A stretch of 64,000 bases of DNA from DASXHZ01 sp036488085 (GCA_036488085.1 DASXHZ010000059.1:1-64000); one strand, 5' to 3'. Shown: positions 49,560 to 58,976, counted from the first letter of the stretch. Notes: generated by a model from the sequence alone, not told the origin. Translations and numbers: made by a program.

Positions 49560-50483
49560 ATGGCGCAGTACATCATCCGACGCCTGCTTCAGATGATCCC
49601 GATTACGCTCGGGATCCTGACGCTGATCTTCTCGCTCATTCACATGATTCCGGGCGATCCCGCCGTGCAGATTGCGGGAGAAGGGGCGCGGCCGGAGGAC
49701 GTCGTGTCGATCCGAAAGGCGCTGGGCCTCGATCAACCGCTCTGGTCGCAATACGTTCACTACCTCGGCCGCCTCGCGCATGGCGACCTCGGCGTCTCAT
49801 TCCGGACGAGTACTCCGGTCGCGCAGGAGATCCGGCAGCGCTATCCGGCGACGATCGAGCTCGCGTTCGGCGCGATGTTCGTCGCTCTTCTCGTCGCGTT
49901 TCCGCTCGGGCTGATCTCGGCGATCTATCGAAACTCGTGGATCGACAACGTCGCACGCTTTTTCGCCTTGATCGGCGTCTCGATGCCGAGCTTTTGGTTC
50001 GGACCTCTGCTCATCATCGCGTTCGCGATCAATCACACCTGGTTTCCGGTCTCCGGGCGCGACGAGGGACTCAAGTCGCTCGTCCTTCCGGCGGTCACGA
50101 TGGGCCTAGCGCTCGCCGCGATCCTGACGCGCATGATCCGCGTCAGCGTGGCCGAGGAGCTGAACCAGCTCTATATGACAACGGCGATCGCGAAGGGCGT
50201 GACGCGGATGAAGGCGATTCTCCGTCACGCGCTGAAGAACGCGATGATTCCGGTCATCACCGTCCTCGCACTGCAATTCGGATCGCTGCTCACCGGCGCG
50301 ATCATCACGGAACAGATTTTCTCGTGGCCCGGCCTCGGGCGCCTGCTGATCACCTCGATCAACACCCGCGACTACCCGCAAGTCCAGGCGTCGATCCTCG
50401 TGATCGCGCTGACGTACATCCTCGTGAACTTCATCAGCGACCTGCTGTACGCGGCCGTCGATCCGAGGATCAAGCTCGAATGA
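49560..50483 (+). CDS. Peptide/nickel-type ABC transporter permease (DppB-like)
   Basis: 307 aa. Starts MAQYIIRRLLQMIPITLGIL as in DppB/OppB, has LIHMIPGDPAVQIAGEGARP, and the cytoplasmic EAA-like loop ITTAIAKGVTRMKAILRHAL with the coupling Gly. Six helices. It would pair with the next gene to form the membrane pore of a peptide importer. Confidence 0.92.
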   Translation: MAQYIIRRLLQMIPITLGILTLIFSLIHMIPGDPAVQIAGEGARPEDVVSIRKALGLDQPLWSQYVHYLGRLAHGDLGVSFRTSTPVAQEIRQRYPATIELAFGAMFVALLVAFPLGLISAIYRNSWIDNVARFFALIGVSMPSFWFGPLLIIAFAINHTWFPVSGRDEGLKSLVLPAVTMGLALAAILTRMIRVSVAEELNQLYMTTAIAKGVTRMKAILRHALKNAMIPVITVLALQFGSLLTGAIITEQIFSWPGLGRLLITSINTRDYPQVQASILVIALTYILVNFISDLLYAAVDPRIKLE

Positions 50484-51307
50484 AACGTCTCTTCCGCAAC
50501 TTCGCCTTCGCCGCCGGGGCAATCCTGACCATCGCGCTTGTGATCGTGGCGCTCGCGGCGCCGCTGCTCGCGCCGTTCGACCCGAACGCGCAGGACACGA
50601 TCCGCCGTCTCGAGCCGCCGTCGCGCGAGCACCCCCTCGGCCTGGACGACCTCGGGCGCGACGTTCTCTCGCGCATCATCTTCGGTGCGCGCGTCTCGTT
50701 GCGCGTCGGATTCAGCGTCGTGCTCATCGCCTCCGCCATCGGAATCGCGCTCGGCTCGACGGCGGGCTACTTCGGCGGCGCGATCGACGTCGCGATCATG
50801 CGGGTCTGCGACATCCTCCTCGCGTTCCCCGGAATCCTGCTTGCGATCGCGCTCGTGGCGGTCTTGGGGCCGAGTCTGAACAACGTCATCCTGGCGCTCG
50901 CGACGATCGGATGGGTCGGCTATGCGCGGCTCGTACGAGGACAGGTGCTGAAGGTGCGCGAGATGGAGTACGTCACCGCCGCGAAAGCGCTCGGCGCACG
51001 TTCGCCGCGGGTGATCGTGCTGCACGTACTGCCGAACGTGATCAATCCGGTCATCGTCATGGCGACCCTCGGACTCGCCGGCGCGATCCTCGCCGAGGCG
51101 GCGCTCAGCTTCCTCGGGCTCGGCGTGCAGCCGCCGACGCCGTCGTGGGGCTCCATGTTGACGTCCGGCCGGCAGTACCTCGGCCTCGCGAACCACCTGG
51201 CGATCTACCCCGGCATCGCGATCATGCTCGCCGTGATGGGACTCAACTTCCTCGGCGACGGCCTGATCGACGCGCTCGATCCGAAGTATCGCAAGCGGAT
51301 GGAGTAG
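50480..51307 (+). CDS. Peptide/nickel-type ABC transporter permease (DppC-like)
   Basis: 275 aa. N-terminal helix then HPLGLDDLGRDVLSRIIFGA, ARVSLRVGFSVVLIASAIGI, EAA loop VTAAKALGARSPRVIVLHVL, and the C-terminal PPTPSWGSMLTSGRQYLGLA. Typical of DppC/OppC. ATGA overlap with the DppB gene. Neither ATPases (DppD/F) nor a substrate-binding protein with a signal peptide is present beside it. Confidence 0.92.
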   Translation: MKRLFRNFAFAAGAILTIALVIVALAAPLLAPFDPNAQDTIRRLEPPSREHPLGLDDLGRDVLSRIIFGARVSLRVGFSVVLIASAIGIALGSTAGYFGGAIDVAIMRVCDILLAFPGILLAIALVAVLGPSLNNVILALATIGWVGYARLVRGQVLKVREMEYVTAAKALGARSPRVIVLHVLPNVINPVIVMATLGLAGAILAEAALSFLGLGVQPPTPSWGSMLTSGRQYLGLANHLAIYPGIAIMLAVMGLNFLGDGLIDALDPKYRKRME

Positions 51308-51999
51308 TGCGCGTCGTCTCACTCGTCCCGTCCCTCACGGAGACGCTCTTCGACCTCGGCGCCGGCGGTGACGTCGTCGGTATCACCGACTGGTGCATCT
51401 TCCCCGAGGGTCTCGACTTGACGCGGGTCGGCGGGACGAAGAACCCACGCATCGACGAGATCCGGGCGTTGCGTCCCGACATCGTCTACATGAATCAGGA
51501 GGAGAACCTCGCGAAACACGCGCGCTCGATCGAGGAGTTCGCGCGCGTGCACGTCTCCGAGCCGAAGAGCGTGGACGACGTCGCCGCGCTCTTCCGCGAG
51601 CTCGGCGAGATCCACGATCGCGATCCGCAGCCGCTACTCGACCGCTTGCAGGCGGCGCGACAGATGCCGAAACGCGACTTCACGTTTGCCGTCGCCATTT
51701 GGAAGAAGCCGTGGATGTGGTGCGGCGGCGACACGTACGTGAGCGACCTCGTGGAACAGGCCGGCGGCCGCAACGTCCTCCGCGATCAGAGCCGGTATCC
51801 GGCGATCGACATTGCGGACGTCGTCGACCTTGGGGCCGACGTCATCTTCCTACCCGACGAACCGTACGCGTTCACCACCGAAGACGCACAGGCCATCAGG
51901 AAGTCGCGCGCCGTCGGCCCCTTCCCCGGCCACCTCTTCACCTGGCACGGCTCCCGGACCATCCTCGGCCTCGAGTTCCTGAAAAACCTACACGTTTAG
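51307..51999 (+). CDS. BtuF-like metal/cobalamin-binding domain protein without signal peptide
   Basis: 230 aa from GTG 51307 (TAGTG overlap with the permease stop). Helical-backbone metal receptor pattern: RVVSLVPSLTETLFDLGAGG, VVGITDWCIFPEG, GGTKNPRIDEIRALRPDIVY. It begins directly with the first beta strand, so it should stay in the cytoplasm unless the start lies further upstream inside the permease gene. Such proteins normally bind vitamin B12 or chelated iron in the periplasm. Confidence 0.8.
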   Translation: MRVVSLVPSLTETLFDLGAGGDVVGITDWCIFPEGLDLTRVGGTKNPRIDEIRALRPDIVYMNQEENLAKHARSIEEFARVHVSEPKSVDDVAALFRELGEIHDRDPQPLLDRLQAARQMPKRDFTFAVAIWKKPWMWCGGDTYVSDLVEQAGGRNVLRDQSRYPAIDIADVVDLGADVIFLPDEPYAFTTEDAQAIRKSRAVGPFPGHLFTWHGSRTILGLEFLKNLHV

Positions 52000-52023
52000 C
52001 TGCAAAATTTGGCGCGGAAGTGC

Positions 52024-52659
52024 CTAGGTGTCGAGTAGCTCCTCGGCCCACGACCGCATCGTCTCCTCCACCGCTTCCAACTGCTTGGTGAAGAAGTGAT
52101 CCGCGCCGGTGACGATGACGCTCTCGGCGTTGCGGATGTGCTCCACGACCTTTTCGAGCTTCGCGACGTTGCCGAACTCGTCCTGCGTTCCGTGGAGGAA
52201 GAGCATTGGCTTCTCGCAGTGGCGGAGGTAGCCGAAATCGTACTTGTTCACCGGTGTGCCGATGAGAAACACGCCGGCGATCTCCGGAAGCTCGCAGGCG
52301 ACGCGGCTCGCCACCCAGGCACCGAAGGAGAAGCCTCCGACGATCAACTTCAGAGCGGGATGCTTCCGCTTTGCCCACTCGATCGCCGCGGTGACGTCGT
52401 CGAGCTCCCCTTCGCCTTCGTCATGCACGCCGGCGCTCGTGCCGGTGCCGCGGAAGTTGAAGCGGAGCGTCGCGACGTTCGCGTTCTCGAGCCCTCGCGC
52501 CGCGCGGAAGACGACTTTGTTGTGCAGCGTCCCGCCGCCGAGGGGATGCGGATGGCAGATGATCGCGATGGCGGCGGGATCCTGCAGCTCGCGGTAGAGC
52601 GCTTCGAGGCGGCCGGCGCTCGAATAGAGATCGACGTGGCGTAGCGGTTTCGCGTTCAC
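52024..52659 (-). CDS. Alpha/beta hydrolase (dienelactone hydrolase-like)
   Basis: 211 aa from GTG 52659. CHPHPLGGGTLHNKVVFRAA, RFNFRGTGTSAG, the nucleophile GGFSFGAWV (GxSxG), Asp in FLHGTQDEFG and His in TGADHFFTK form the triad. Related proteins are short-chain esterases of unknown substrate. GTGA overlap with the Rieske gene, so these are co-translated. Confidence 0.85.
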   Translation of the reverse strand: MNAKPLRHVDLYSSAGRLEALYRELQDPAAIAIICHPHPLGGGTLHNKVVFRAARGLENANVATLRFNFRGTGTSAGVHDEGEGELDDVTAAIEWAKRKHPALKLIVGGFSFGAWVASRVACELPEIAGVFLIGTPVNKYDFGYLRHCEKPMLFLHGTQDEFGNVAKLEKVVEHIRNAESVIVTGADHFFTKQLEAVEETMRSWAEELLDT

Positions 52660-53009
52660 AGCAGACTCGACGTCGTCTCGCGCACCGGCGACAGGCGCAC
52701 GAGCACGCGGTCGTCCTCGACCTTCACTTCGTGCATGGTGATGCAGATATCGGAGTTGCCGGGGCAGAGTCCCGACTCCAGGTTGAAGCCCCACAGGTGC
52801 CACGGACAGACGATTTCGTCGCCGATCACGTCGCCCTCAGCGAGCGGCCCGCCGCGATGCGGACAGCGGCTCTCGCTCGCGAAAAAGCCGTTGGCCGTGC
52901 GGTAGAGCGCAATCGTCTCGCCGCCGACCTGAAAACTTTTCACGCGCCCGACCGGAAGATCGGTCACGCGCGCGACTTCAGTGAATTCCACGCGCGCGAA
53001 GGGTAGCAC
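52656..53009 (-). CDS. Rieske [2Fe-2S] ferredoxin-like protein
   Basis: 117 aa from GTG 53009. Cluster motifs CPHRGG and CPWHLWGFN (C-x-H...C-x2-H), as in NirD or dioxygenase ferredoxin subunits. Soluble; no signal peptide. GTG at 52991 is an alternative start. It lies between an AmrS gene (3-bp gap) and a hydrolase, suggesting it carries electrons for one of them. Confidence 0.88.
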   Translation of the reverse strand: MLPFARVEFTEVARVTDLPVGRVKSFQVGGETIALYRTANGFFASESRCPHRGGPLAEGDVIGDEIVCPWHLWGFNLESGLCPGNSDICITMHEVKVEDDRVLVRLSPVRETTSSLL

Positions 53010-53012
53010 GCG

Positions 53013-54128
53013 CTACGCCACCCACACGGGGCGCGGCACGCCGTTGCGTCCGACGACAGCATCGAGGTCCCATTTGCCGGGAATCTCCGTTGCGCATGTC
53101 GGACAACGACCATCAATGAGCGAGCACGAGGTGACCCGAAAGCCGCTTCGCGCGATGACCACGGTGTCGCACTTTGGACAGTGCGTCGACTCCAAATCGC
53201 CGAACGCGCCGGGGATGTTGCCGGGGTAGATGTACTTCAGCCCCGCGCGCTTGCCGATCTCATACGCGCGTAATAGCGTCCGCGCGTTGGTGTTCCCGTT
53301 GCCGGTCATCTTGTAGTCTTCGTGGAACGCGGTGATGTGCCAGGGGATGTTGACGTCGACGGAAGCGAGGAACTCCGCGATCTTCGTCAGCTCTTCGTCG
53401 GAGTCGTTGAACTTCGGTACGACGAGCGTGACGACTTCGGTCCAGATGCCGCGATCCTTCAGACCGCGGATCGTGTCGAGCACCGGCTGGAGGACGCCGC
53501 CGAGGTCGCGGTAGTGGCGATCGTCGAACCCTTTGAGGTCGACCTTGTACATGTCGATGTACGGCGCGATGTAGTCGAGCACCTCGGGAGTGCCGTTTCC
53601 GTTCGACACGTACGAGCACTTCAGGCCCGCCGCCTTCGCTTCCTTGAACACTTCGACCGCCCATTCCGAGGTGATCAGCGGCTCGTTGTATGTCGACGTG
53701 ATGACGCTTGCGCCGTGACGCTTCGCGAGACGGACGAGGTCGGAGGGCTCCACGTCGGTCGGCGGCGAGATCGCGGCCGGGTCGCGCAGCGCCTGCGACG
53801 TCACCCAGTTCTGGCAGTAACCGCAGTGATAGTCGCAGCCGAGCATCCCGAACGAGAGCGCCAGCGCGCCGGGATAGGCGTGGAAGAACGGCTTCTTCTC
53901 GATCGGATCGACCTGCAGCGCCGCCGCGTAGCCGCGCGGAACGCGCAGCACGCCGTCTTCGTTGTAGCGGACTTTACAGATGCCCTGCAGTCCATTGAGG
54001 ATCTTGCAGCGGTGCCCGCACGAAAAGCAGCGCACGGCGTTGTTGTCGAGCTTTTCGTAGAGCTCGCCTTCCGTCGTCCGCTGGGCGAGCACCTCGCCGA
54101 GCGTGACCTGTTCCTGCGTCAGTGGCAT
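53013..54128 (-). CDS. amrS: AmmeMemoRadiSam system radical SAM enzyme AmrS
   Basis: 371 aa. Radical SAM motif CDYHCGYCQNW (CxxxCxxC), an N-terminal Cys-rich zone CFSCGHRCKILNGLQGICKV, ITSTYNEPLITSEW and HEDYKMTGNGNTNARTL, as in AmrS/PflA-like proteins. A C-terminal extension carries two further CxxC pairs (CPKC, CPTC), likely a zinc ribbon. AmrS normally occurs with AMMECR1 (AmrA) and Memo (AmrB) proteins; neither is in the window. The activity of this family is not settled. Confidence 0.9.
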   Translation of the reverse strand: MPLTQEQVTLGEVLAQRTTEGELYEKLDNNAVRCFSCGHRCKILNGLQGICKVRYNEDGVLRVPRGYAAALQVDPIEKKPFFHAYPGALALSFGMLGCDYHCGYCQNWVTSQALRDPAAISPPTDVEPSDLVRLAKRHGASVITSTYNEPLITSEWAVEVFKEAKAAGLKCSYVSNGNGTPEVLDYIAPYIDMYKVDLKGFDDRHYRDLGGVLQPVLDTIRGLKDRGIWTEVVTLVVPKFNDSDEELTKIAEFLASVDVNIPWHITAFHEDYKMTGNGNTNARTLLRAYEIGKRAGLKYIYPGNIPGAFGDLESTHCPKCDTVVIARSGFRVTSCSLIDGRCPTCATEIPGKWDLDAVVGRNGVPRPVWVA

Positions 54129-54132
54129 GCAC

Positions 54133-55125
54133 TCAAAAACGCGCGCGGGACGGACGAAATTCTTTTTTCACGATCCACAGCGACACCGCATACGTGCCGA
54201 ACGCGAGCGCCGCCCCGGCGATGCCGTCGATCAGGTAGTGCCATCCGGTGATCATCGAGCCGATGAAGACGAAAAACGCCGCAAGCGCGAAGAGGATCGC
54301 GCCGGGACGCCACCATCGGTTCATCCAGATCGCGATCTGCGTCTGCGTTCCGACGTGCAGGCTTGGGAACGCGGCAATCCCGAAGGAGAGGAAAATATTG
54401 ACCGGCGGTCCGCCATGCGCGAGGCGGATCACCGCGTGGTAGTTCCGCATGAGCATCGACTGGCTCCACTGCGTCCGCGGGAGGTCGTTCGAGTACGGAA
54501 ACCAGATATCGGGAAACCGATACGCCGGCCCGAGCGACGGAATCAGCATGTAAAGCCAGGCGCCGGTCACCCACATCAGGACGCTCGACGTCATGAACGC
54601 GACGCGCACCCGGCTCTTCGGCATCGAGAAGAAGAACGCGATCGAGAACATCATCCCGACGATGAAGAAGTTCGCGTACGCCTGGTCCATGAAGCGAAGG
54701 AATGTGTGGTTCGAGAAGAGCTGCAGAAAAAAGATGGTCGGGGAGATGCCGAAGCAGAGGAACTGGTCGATCCGGTACAGCGCGGCGTCATACAGCACCG
54801 GATGCAGCGCCGGAACGAGGAGCTTGATCCAGCCGTAGGTCTCCGCGAGAAAGACCATGGCGATCAGCAGCCGGACCGTATCGATGATCCACCGCGGATT
54901 CGCGATGATCTGCAGGTAGCGGCGTCCGTGTCCGCGCACCGCGGCAAAGATGAACCGGACCGCAATGCCGGCAAGCGTCGCGTACAACGGCTTCAGACCG
55001 GCGTTGACCGCGCTCTCGCGCATCGTCGCGATGGCGTTGCCGCGCGCCATCGAGAAGACCCACAGCGCGTTGACGGCGAGGACGATCTCGAAAATGTAGG
55101 GCCGCCACTTCGGCCGCGACCTCAT
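54133..55125 (-). CDS. PAP2-superfamily membrane protein (Aur1/inositolphosphotransferase-like)
   Basis: 330 aa with six to eight helices. The PAP2 signature appears as FPSLHVGTQTQ (C2) and TGWHYLIDGIAG (C3: HxxxD), with FWFPYSNDLPR-type loops as in the PAP2_3 group. These enzymes hydrolyse or transfer lipid phosphate head groups at the membrane surface. Overlaps the antiporter gene by 4 bases. Confidence 0.85.
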   Translation of the reverse strand: MRSRPKWRPYIFEIVLAVNALWVFSMARGNAIATMRESAVNAGLKPLYATLAGIAVRFIFAAVRGHGRRYLQIIANPRWIIDTVRLLIAMVFLAETYGWIKLLVPALHPVLYDAALYRIDQFLCFGISPTIFFLQLFSNHTFLRFMDQAYANFFIVGMMFSIAFFFSMPKSRVRVAFMTSSVLMWVTGAWLYMLIPSLGPAYRFPDIWFPYSNDLPRTQWSQSMLMRNYHAVIRLAHGGPPVNIFLSFGIAAFPSLHVGTQTQIAIWMNRWWRPGAILFALAAFFVFIGSMITGWHYLIDGIAGAALAFGTYAVSLWIVKKEFRPSRARF

Positions 55126-56213
55126 TTGGGCTCCAGAGCCGGCCGCATGTCGACGGGAAGGAAGTAGAGCGCAACCGCGATGATGGCGTAGACGGCCAAC
55201 AGTTGCACCCCTTCGTACCAGTTCGTCTCGCCGTCCATGACGAGGTACGCGAAGATCCCGACGCCGAGGACGCAGGCGAGGAGCTCGAACGGCGTGAAGA
55301 GCAGGTCGAGCGGGTGGCCGAGCGCGTACGAGAGGAAGACGAGCAGCGGAGTCACGAAGAGCGCGATCTGCACGCTCGACTGCATCGAAATGTTGAGCGC
55401 CGTATCCATCTGGCCGCGGATGGCGAGCATGACGGCGGTCGAATGCTCCGCCGCGTTGCCGACGATCGCGAGAATGATGAAGCCGAGGAAGACTTCATTC
55501 AGTCCCCACGACTTCCCCGCTTCCCCGACCGCGTGCACGAGCCCTTCCGCGACCACGCCCATGAGGATGCTCGCGACGAGCAGGAGCGACAGCGCGCGGC
55601 GGATGCTCCATGTGTCTTCGGCCGGCGCATCCCACTCGGTCATCGCGTTGAGATGTTCGCGATGCGTGCGGAACGCGAAGAAGAGCCCGAGGGCGTAGGA
55701 GATCAGGAGCACGACCGAGACGCCGACCGAGACGGGGTGGATCAGGTGCTCCTCGTGCGACTGCTGCGCGATCCGAAAGAAGAGCGCCGGGACGAGCATG
55801 GCGCTGATGGCAAGCATCATCTGCCCCGCCTGCGATTCTGCTGCGAGGGCGTTGAACTTGACGACTTCCCGCTTCCAGCCGCCCGCCAGCATCGACGCGC
55901 CGGCGACGAAGAGCAGATTGCCGAGGATCGAGCCGCTGAGGGACGCGCGAACGACGCTCGTCAGCCCGGCGCGAATGGCGAAGATCGCAATCACCATCTC
56001 CGCGAAGTTCCCGAACGTCGCATTGAACAGCGCCCCGTACGTCGGCCCCATCCGCGTCGCGAGCTGCTCGGTCGACATCCCGATCCACGCCGCCAGCGGC
56101 AGGACCGCGACGCACGCGAGCACGAACTCCCAGACGAGGCTCGTATGAAGGAACTGCAGCGCGATGGCGACGGGAATGGTCGCGTAGAGGAGGTACTTCG
56201 CCGCGCGCTTCAT
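55122..56213 (-). CDS. Ca2+/H+ antiporter (CaCA family, Cax type)
   Basis: 363 aa, about eleven helices. The two inverted alpha repeats carry GALFNATFGNFAEMVIAIFA and FIILAIVGNAAEHSTAVMLA, the diagnostic GNxxE motifs whose Glu bind Ca2+. Exports calcium in exchange for protons at the inner membrane. First gene of the minus-strand set that continues with PAP2 and AmrS. Confidence 0.93.
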   Translation of the reverse strand: MKRAAKYLLYATIPVAIALQFLHTSLVWEFVLACVAVLPLAAWIGMSTEQLATRMGPTYGALFNATFGNFAEMVIAIFAIRAGLTSVVRASLSGSILGNLLFVAGASMLAGGWKREVVKFNALAAESQAGQMMLAISAMLVPALFFRIAQQSHEEHLIHPVSVGVSVVLLISYALGLFFAFRTHREHLNAMTEWDAPAEDTWSIRRALSLLLVASILMGVVAEGLVHAVGEAGKSWGLNEVFLGFIILAIVGNAAEHSTAVMLAIRGQMDTALNISMQSSVQIALFVTPLLVFLSYALGHPLDLLFTPFELLACVLGVGIFAYLVMDGETNWYEGVQLLAVYAIIAVALYFLPVDMRPALEPK

Positions 56214-56240
56214 TCGTGGTCGAGTTTATCCTTTCACTAG

Positions 56241-57020
56241 ATGATCACCACCGAAGTCCGCGAGCAGGTAGCAACGATCACGCTCAACCGTCCCGAGAAG
56301 CTGAACGCGTTCAGCGGCACGATGCGCGAGGAGTTGCTCGACGCGCTCGTCGTCGCCGAGCACGACGTCGAGTGCCGCGTCGTCGTCATCACCGGCGCCG
56401 GCCGCGCTTTCTGCGCGGGGGGCGACGTCGACTACATGAGCGGGTTGCAGCGCGAGGGAAACGCCGTCGCGTTTCGGAAACTCCTCGACGCCGGACGCGA
56501 CGTCATCCTGCAGATCGCGAAGATGGAAAAGCCGGTCATCGCGTCCGTCAACGGCATCGCCGCCGGCGCGGGATGCAACCTCGCGCTCGCGTGCGACTAC
56601 CGGATCGCGTCGGACGCCGCCAAGCTCGGCGAGACTTTCGTGAAGATCGGTCTCCATCCCGACTGGGGCGGCACCTGGCTGTTGCCCCGTCTCGTCGGCC
56701 GCGGCCGCGCCGCGGAGTTGCTGATGACGGGGCGGATCATCGACGCGAACGAAGCGCTCGCGATCGGCATGATCGATCGCGTGGTCGCGGCAGCGGAGCT
56801 GGGTGCCGAGACGGCGAAACTGACGCAGGCAATCGCCGCCGCCCCCCCGATCGCCGTCGCCGGCATCAAGCGCGCGCTCGCAGTCGCCGAACGAAACGAC
56901 CTCCGCGCCCAACTGGACCTCGAAGCCGAGCACCAGCTACGCGCGTTCCAGTCAGCCGACGCCGCGGAAGGAATGGCCGCATTCTTCGAGAAACGGCCGG
57001 CGCGATTCGAAGGGATGTAG
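56241..57020 (+). CDS. Enoyl-CoA hydratase/isomerase family protein, PaaG-like
   Basis: 259 aa. Crotonase fold: TLNRPEKLNAFSG, VVITGAGRAFCAGGDV (oxyanion hole), GIAAGAGCNLALACDYRIA and FVKIGLHPDWGGTWLLPRLV. The two Glu of classical hydratases are Asn and Phe here, while the Asp of PDWGGTW matches PaaG, the isomerase of phenylacetate breakdown. Isomerase rather than hydratase activity is likely. No paa genes are near. Divergent from the Ca2+ antiporter. Confidence 0.85.
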   Translation: MITTEVREQVATITLNRPEKLNAFSGTMREELLDALVVAEHDVECRVVVITGAGRAFCAGGDVDYMSGLQREGNAVAFRKLLDAGRDVILQIAKMEKPVIASVNGIAAGAGCNLALACDYRIASDAAKLGETFVKIGLHPDWGGTWLLPRLVGRGRAAELLMTGRIIDANEALAIGMIDRVVAAAELGAETAKLTQAIAAAPPIAVAGIKRALAVAERNDLRAQLDLEAEHQLRAFQSADAAEGMAAFFEKRPARFEGM

Positions 57021-57022
57021 AT

Positions 57023-58606
57023 TCACAACGACCGCGCGATCACAAGCGTCTGGTCGTCTTTCTGCGGGGCGCCGGTCGTGAACTGGTCGACCGAGGCTTC
57101 GATGCTGTCGCGCAGGGCGTGGACGTTCGTGCCGCCGGCGAGGATCTCTTCGAGACGCGCGTTCTCGAACTCCTCCCCCGCCACATCCTCCGCCTCGGTG
57201 ATCCCGTCGCTGTAGAGAACGACGGACGAGCCGGGGGGAAACGGCCGGCGCTGCGTGGAGTAGCGCGTCGTCGGCAGTATCCCGATCGGGAGCCCGTGCG
57301 AACGGATCTGATCGAGCTTCCCGTCATGAACGATGTACGCCGGATTGTGCCCGGCGTTCACGAAGTCGAGCGTCTCGTTCTCGCGGTCGATCGAGACGAT
57401 CACCATCGTCACGAACTTGTTCTCCGCCGACCAGTTGTGGATGTGCCGGTTCAGCTCCGTTGCAACGTCCCCCAACTCCCGCCCCTCGGCGAACAGAAGC
57501 TGCGTCGCCGCGTGTAACGCGGATACGAGCAGCGCCGCCGGCATCGACTTGCCGGCGACGTCGCCGACGAGCATGGTCAGGACGCCGTCGCGCACGAAGA
57601 AGGCGTGATAGTCGCCGCCGACCTGCTTCGCAGGTCGCGAGAGCGTCGCGATCTCGATCCCTTCGACTTCGGGGATCGCCTTCGGGAGAATGTCGCGCTG
57701 GATCGTCGCAGCGAGCTCCAGCTCACGCTCCATCGCCTGCTTCTCGAGCGCCTCGCGGTGCAGCCGCGCGTTCTCGAGCGCGATCGCGACCTGGCTGGCG
57801 AAGAGTGAGAGCAGCCGCAGCTCGTTCGCCTCGAAGGCGCCGATCCCGCCGTCGCGCGTCTCGCGATCGGCCGCGGCGAGGACGCCGATCACGTCGCTGT
57901 TTCCGCGGATCGGCAGCGCCACGTACGCCATGCAGCTCGGGAAAATGCAGTCGGTATTTTTCTCGAACGTCAGCGGGACGCCTTCCCGGACGAGCTGCTG
58001 CGCGAGATCTTCGTCGAGGAAGTCGCTGCGCACCTCGCCGAACGAGCGGTAGAGGCGGAAGCCGGGGCCGTCGCGGAGGAAGAGCGCCGCGCGGCGCGCG
58101 TTGATGAGCGAGATCATGCGGAACAGGATCTCGTCCGCGAGGTCGTCGATGTTCAGCGTCGCCGCGATCGAGAGGCCGATGTCGTAGAGCGACTCGAGCT
58201 CCCACAGCCGGTACTTGAGCTGGAAGTCGCCCTCGCGCGCTTCCTGCAACAGCCGGTGATTCGAGATCAGCGTAGCGAGATAGCTCGCCGCCGCCGATGC
58301 GGCGCGGACGTCTTCGTCGCTCGCCGAGTCGCCTGAGAGCGCGAGCATCCCGACCTGGTCGCGCGTCGTCCGGAGCGGGACAAGGCGTGCCGAGGAGAGC
58401 GTCTGGCCATCGGAGAGGACGTCCGGAGCGTCGAGCGCTCGCGCGGCGGCGAGGCGCAATGGAGCCTCGCGCGACTCGCGGAGATAGAGGGCGCTGCCCT
58501 CGAAGGGAGTGTGTTTTGCGAAAGCGCCTAGGATCAGTGGGGCTTGGTCGGCCGCGGCGACCCTGTCGATTTGCTGAAGCTCCGCGAGAAGTTCCGCCAG
58601 CGGCAT
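57023..58606 (-). CDS. GAF-SpoIIE protein phosphatase (RsbU-like)
   Basis: 527 aa. Two GAF-like domains (about 10-130 and 155-280), a short coiled coil (ALEKQAMERELELAATIQRD) and a PP2C-type SpoIIE domain with metal residues in KQVGGDYHAFF, VGDVAGKSMPAALL, VLYSDGITEAED and QKDDQTLVIA. It should dephosphorylate the STAS protein encoded 13 bp upstream, in response to a signal sensed by GAF. Last gene of the operon. Confidence 0.92.
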   Translation of the reverse strand: MPLAELLAELQQIDRVAAADQAPLILGAFAKHTPFEGSALYLRESREAPLRLAAARALDAPDVLSDGQTLSSARLVPLRTTRDQVGMLALSGDSASDEDVRAASAAASYLATLISNHRLLQEAREGDFQLKYRLWELESLYDIGLSIAATLNIDDLADEILFRMISLINARRAALFLRDGPGFRLYRSFGEVRSDFLDEDLAQQLVREGVPLTFEKNTDCIFPSCMAYVALPIRGNSDVIGVLAAADRETRDGGIGAFEANELRLLSLFASQVAIALENARLHREALEKQAMERELELAATIQRDILPKAIPEVEGIEIATLSRPAKQVGGDYHAFFVRDGVLTMLVGDVAGKSMPAALLVSALHAATQLLFAEGRELGDVATELNRHIHNWSAENKFVTMVIVSIDRENETLDFVNAGHNPAYIVHDGKLDQIRSHGLPIGILPTTRYSTQRRPFPPGSSVVLYSDGITEAEDVAGEEFENARLEEILAGGTNVHALRDSIEASVDQFTTGAPQKDDQTLVIARSL

Positions 58607-58619
58607 GGGGGCGAGAATA

Positions 58620-58976
58620 CTACGCCGCCAGCCCCAGCTCCTTCACCGCCGTTTCCTCGTCGGCGAAGATCGAGGCGTAGTTCGCGAGCCCCATGATCTG
58701 GAAGGTCTTGTGGATGACGGGAGTGAGACAGCAGAAGCCGATCTTGCCGCCCTGTTCGATCATCTTCTCGATGATCTCGATCAGGATGCTGATGCCGATG
58801 GAGTTGACGATCTTCGTCTCGCGCAGGTTGAGCAGCAGCACGCGGACGCCGTCGTTCATCAGCTCATAGGCGCGGTTGGCGATCTCTTCGCCGCCGACGT
58901 TGTTGATGTAGCCCTTCGTATAAAGGACCGCGCCGCCCGGCCGGCGATCGACTGCCACTCGCAATTCCTCGTTCAT
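58620..58976 (-). CDS. STAS-domain anti-anti-sigma factor (RsbV-like)
   Basis: 118 aa from ATG 58976. STAS fold with the phosphorylatable Ser in ETKIVNSIGISILIEIIEKM (Ser59) and VLLLNLRE. Dephosphorylated form would bind the RsbW-like kinase. The start overlaps the rsbW-like stop by ATGA. Confidence 0.9.
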   Translation of the reverse strand: MNEELRVAVDRRPGGAVLYTKGYINNVGGEEIANRAYELMNDGVRVLLLNLRETKIVNSIGISILIEIIEKMIEQGGKIGFCCLTPVIHKTFQIMGLANYASIFADEETAVKELGLAA

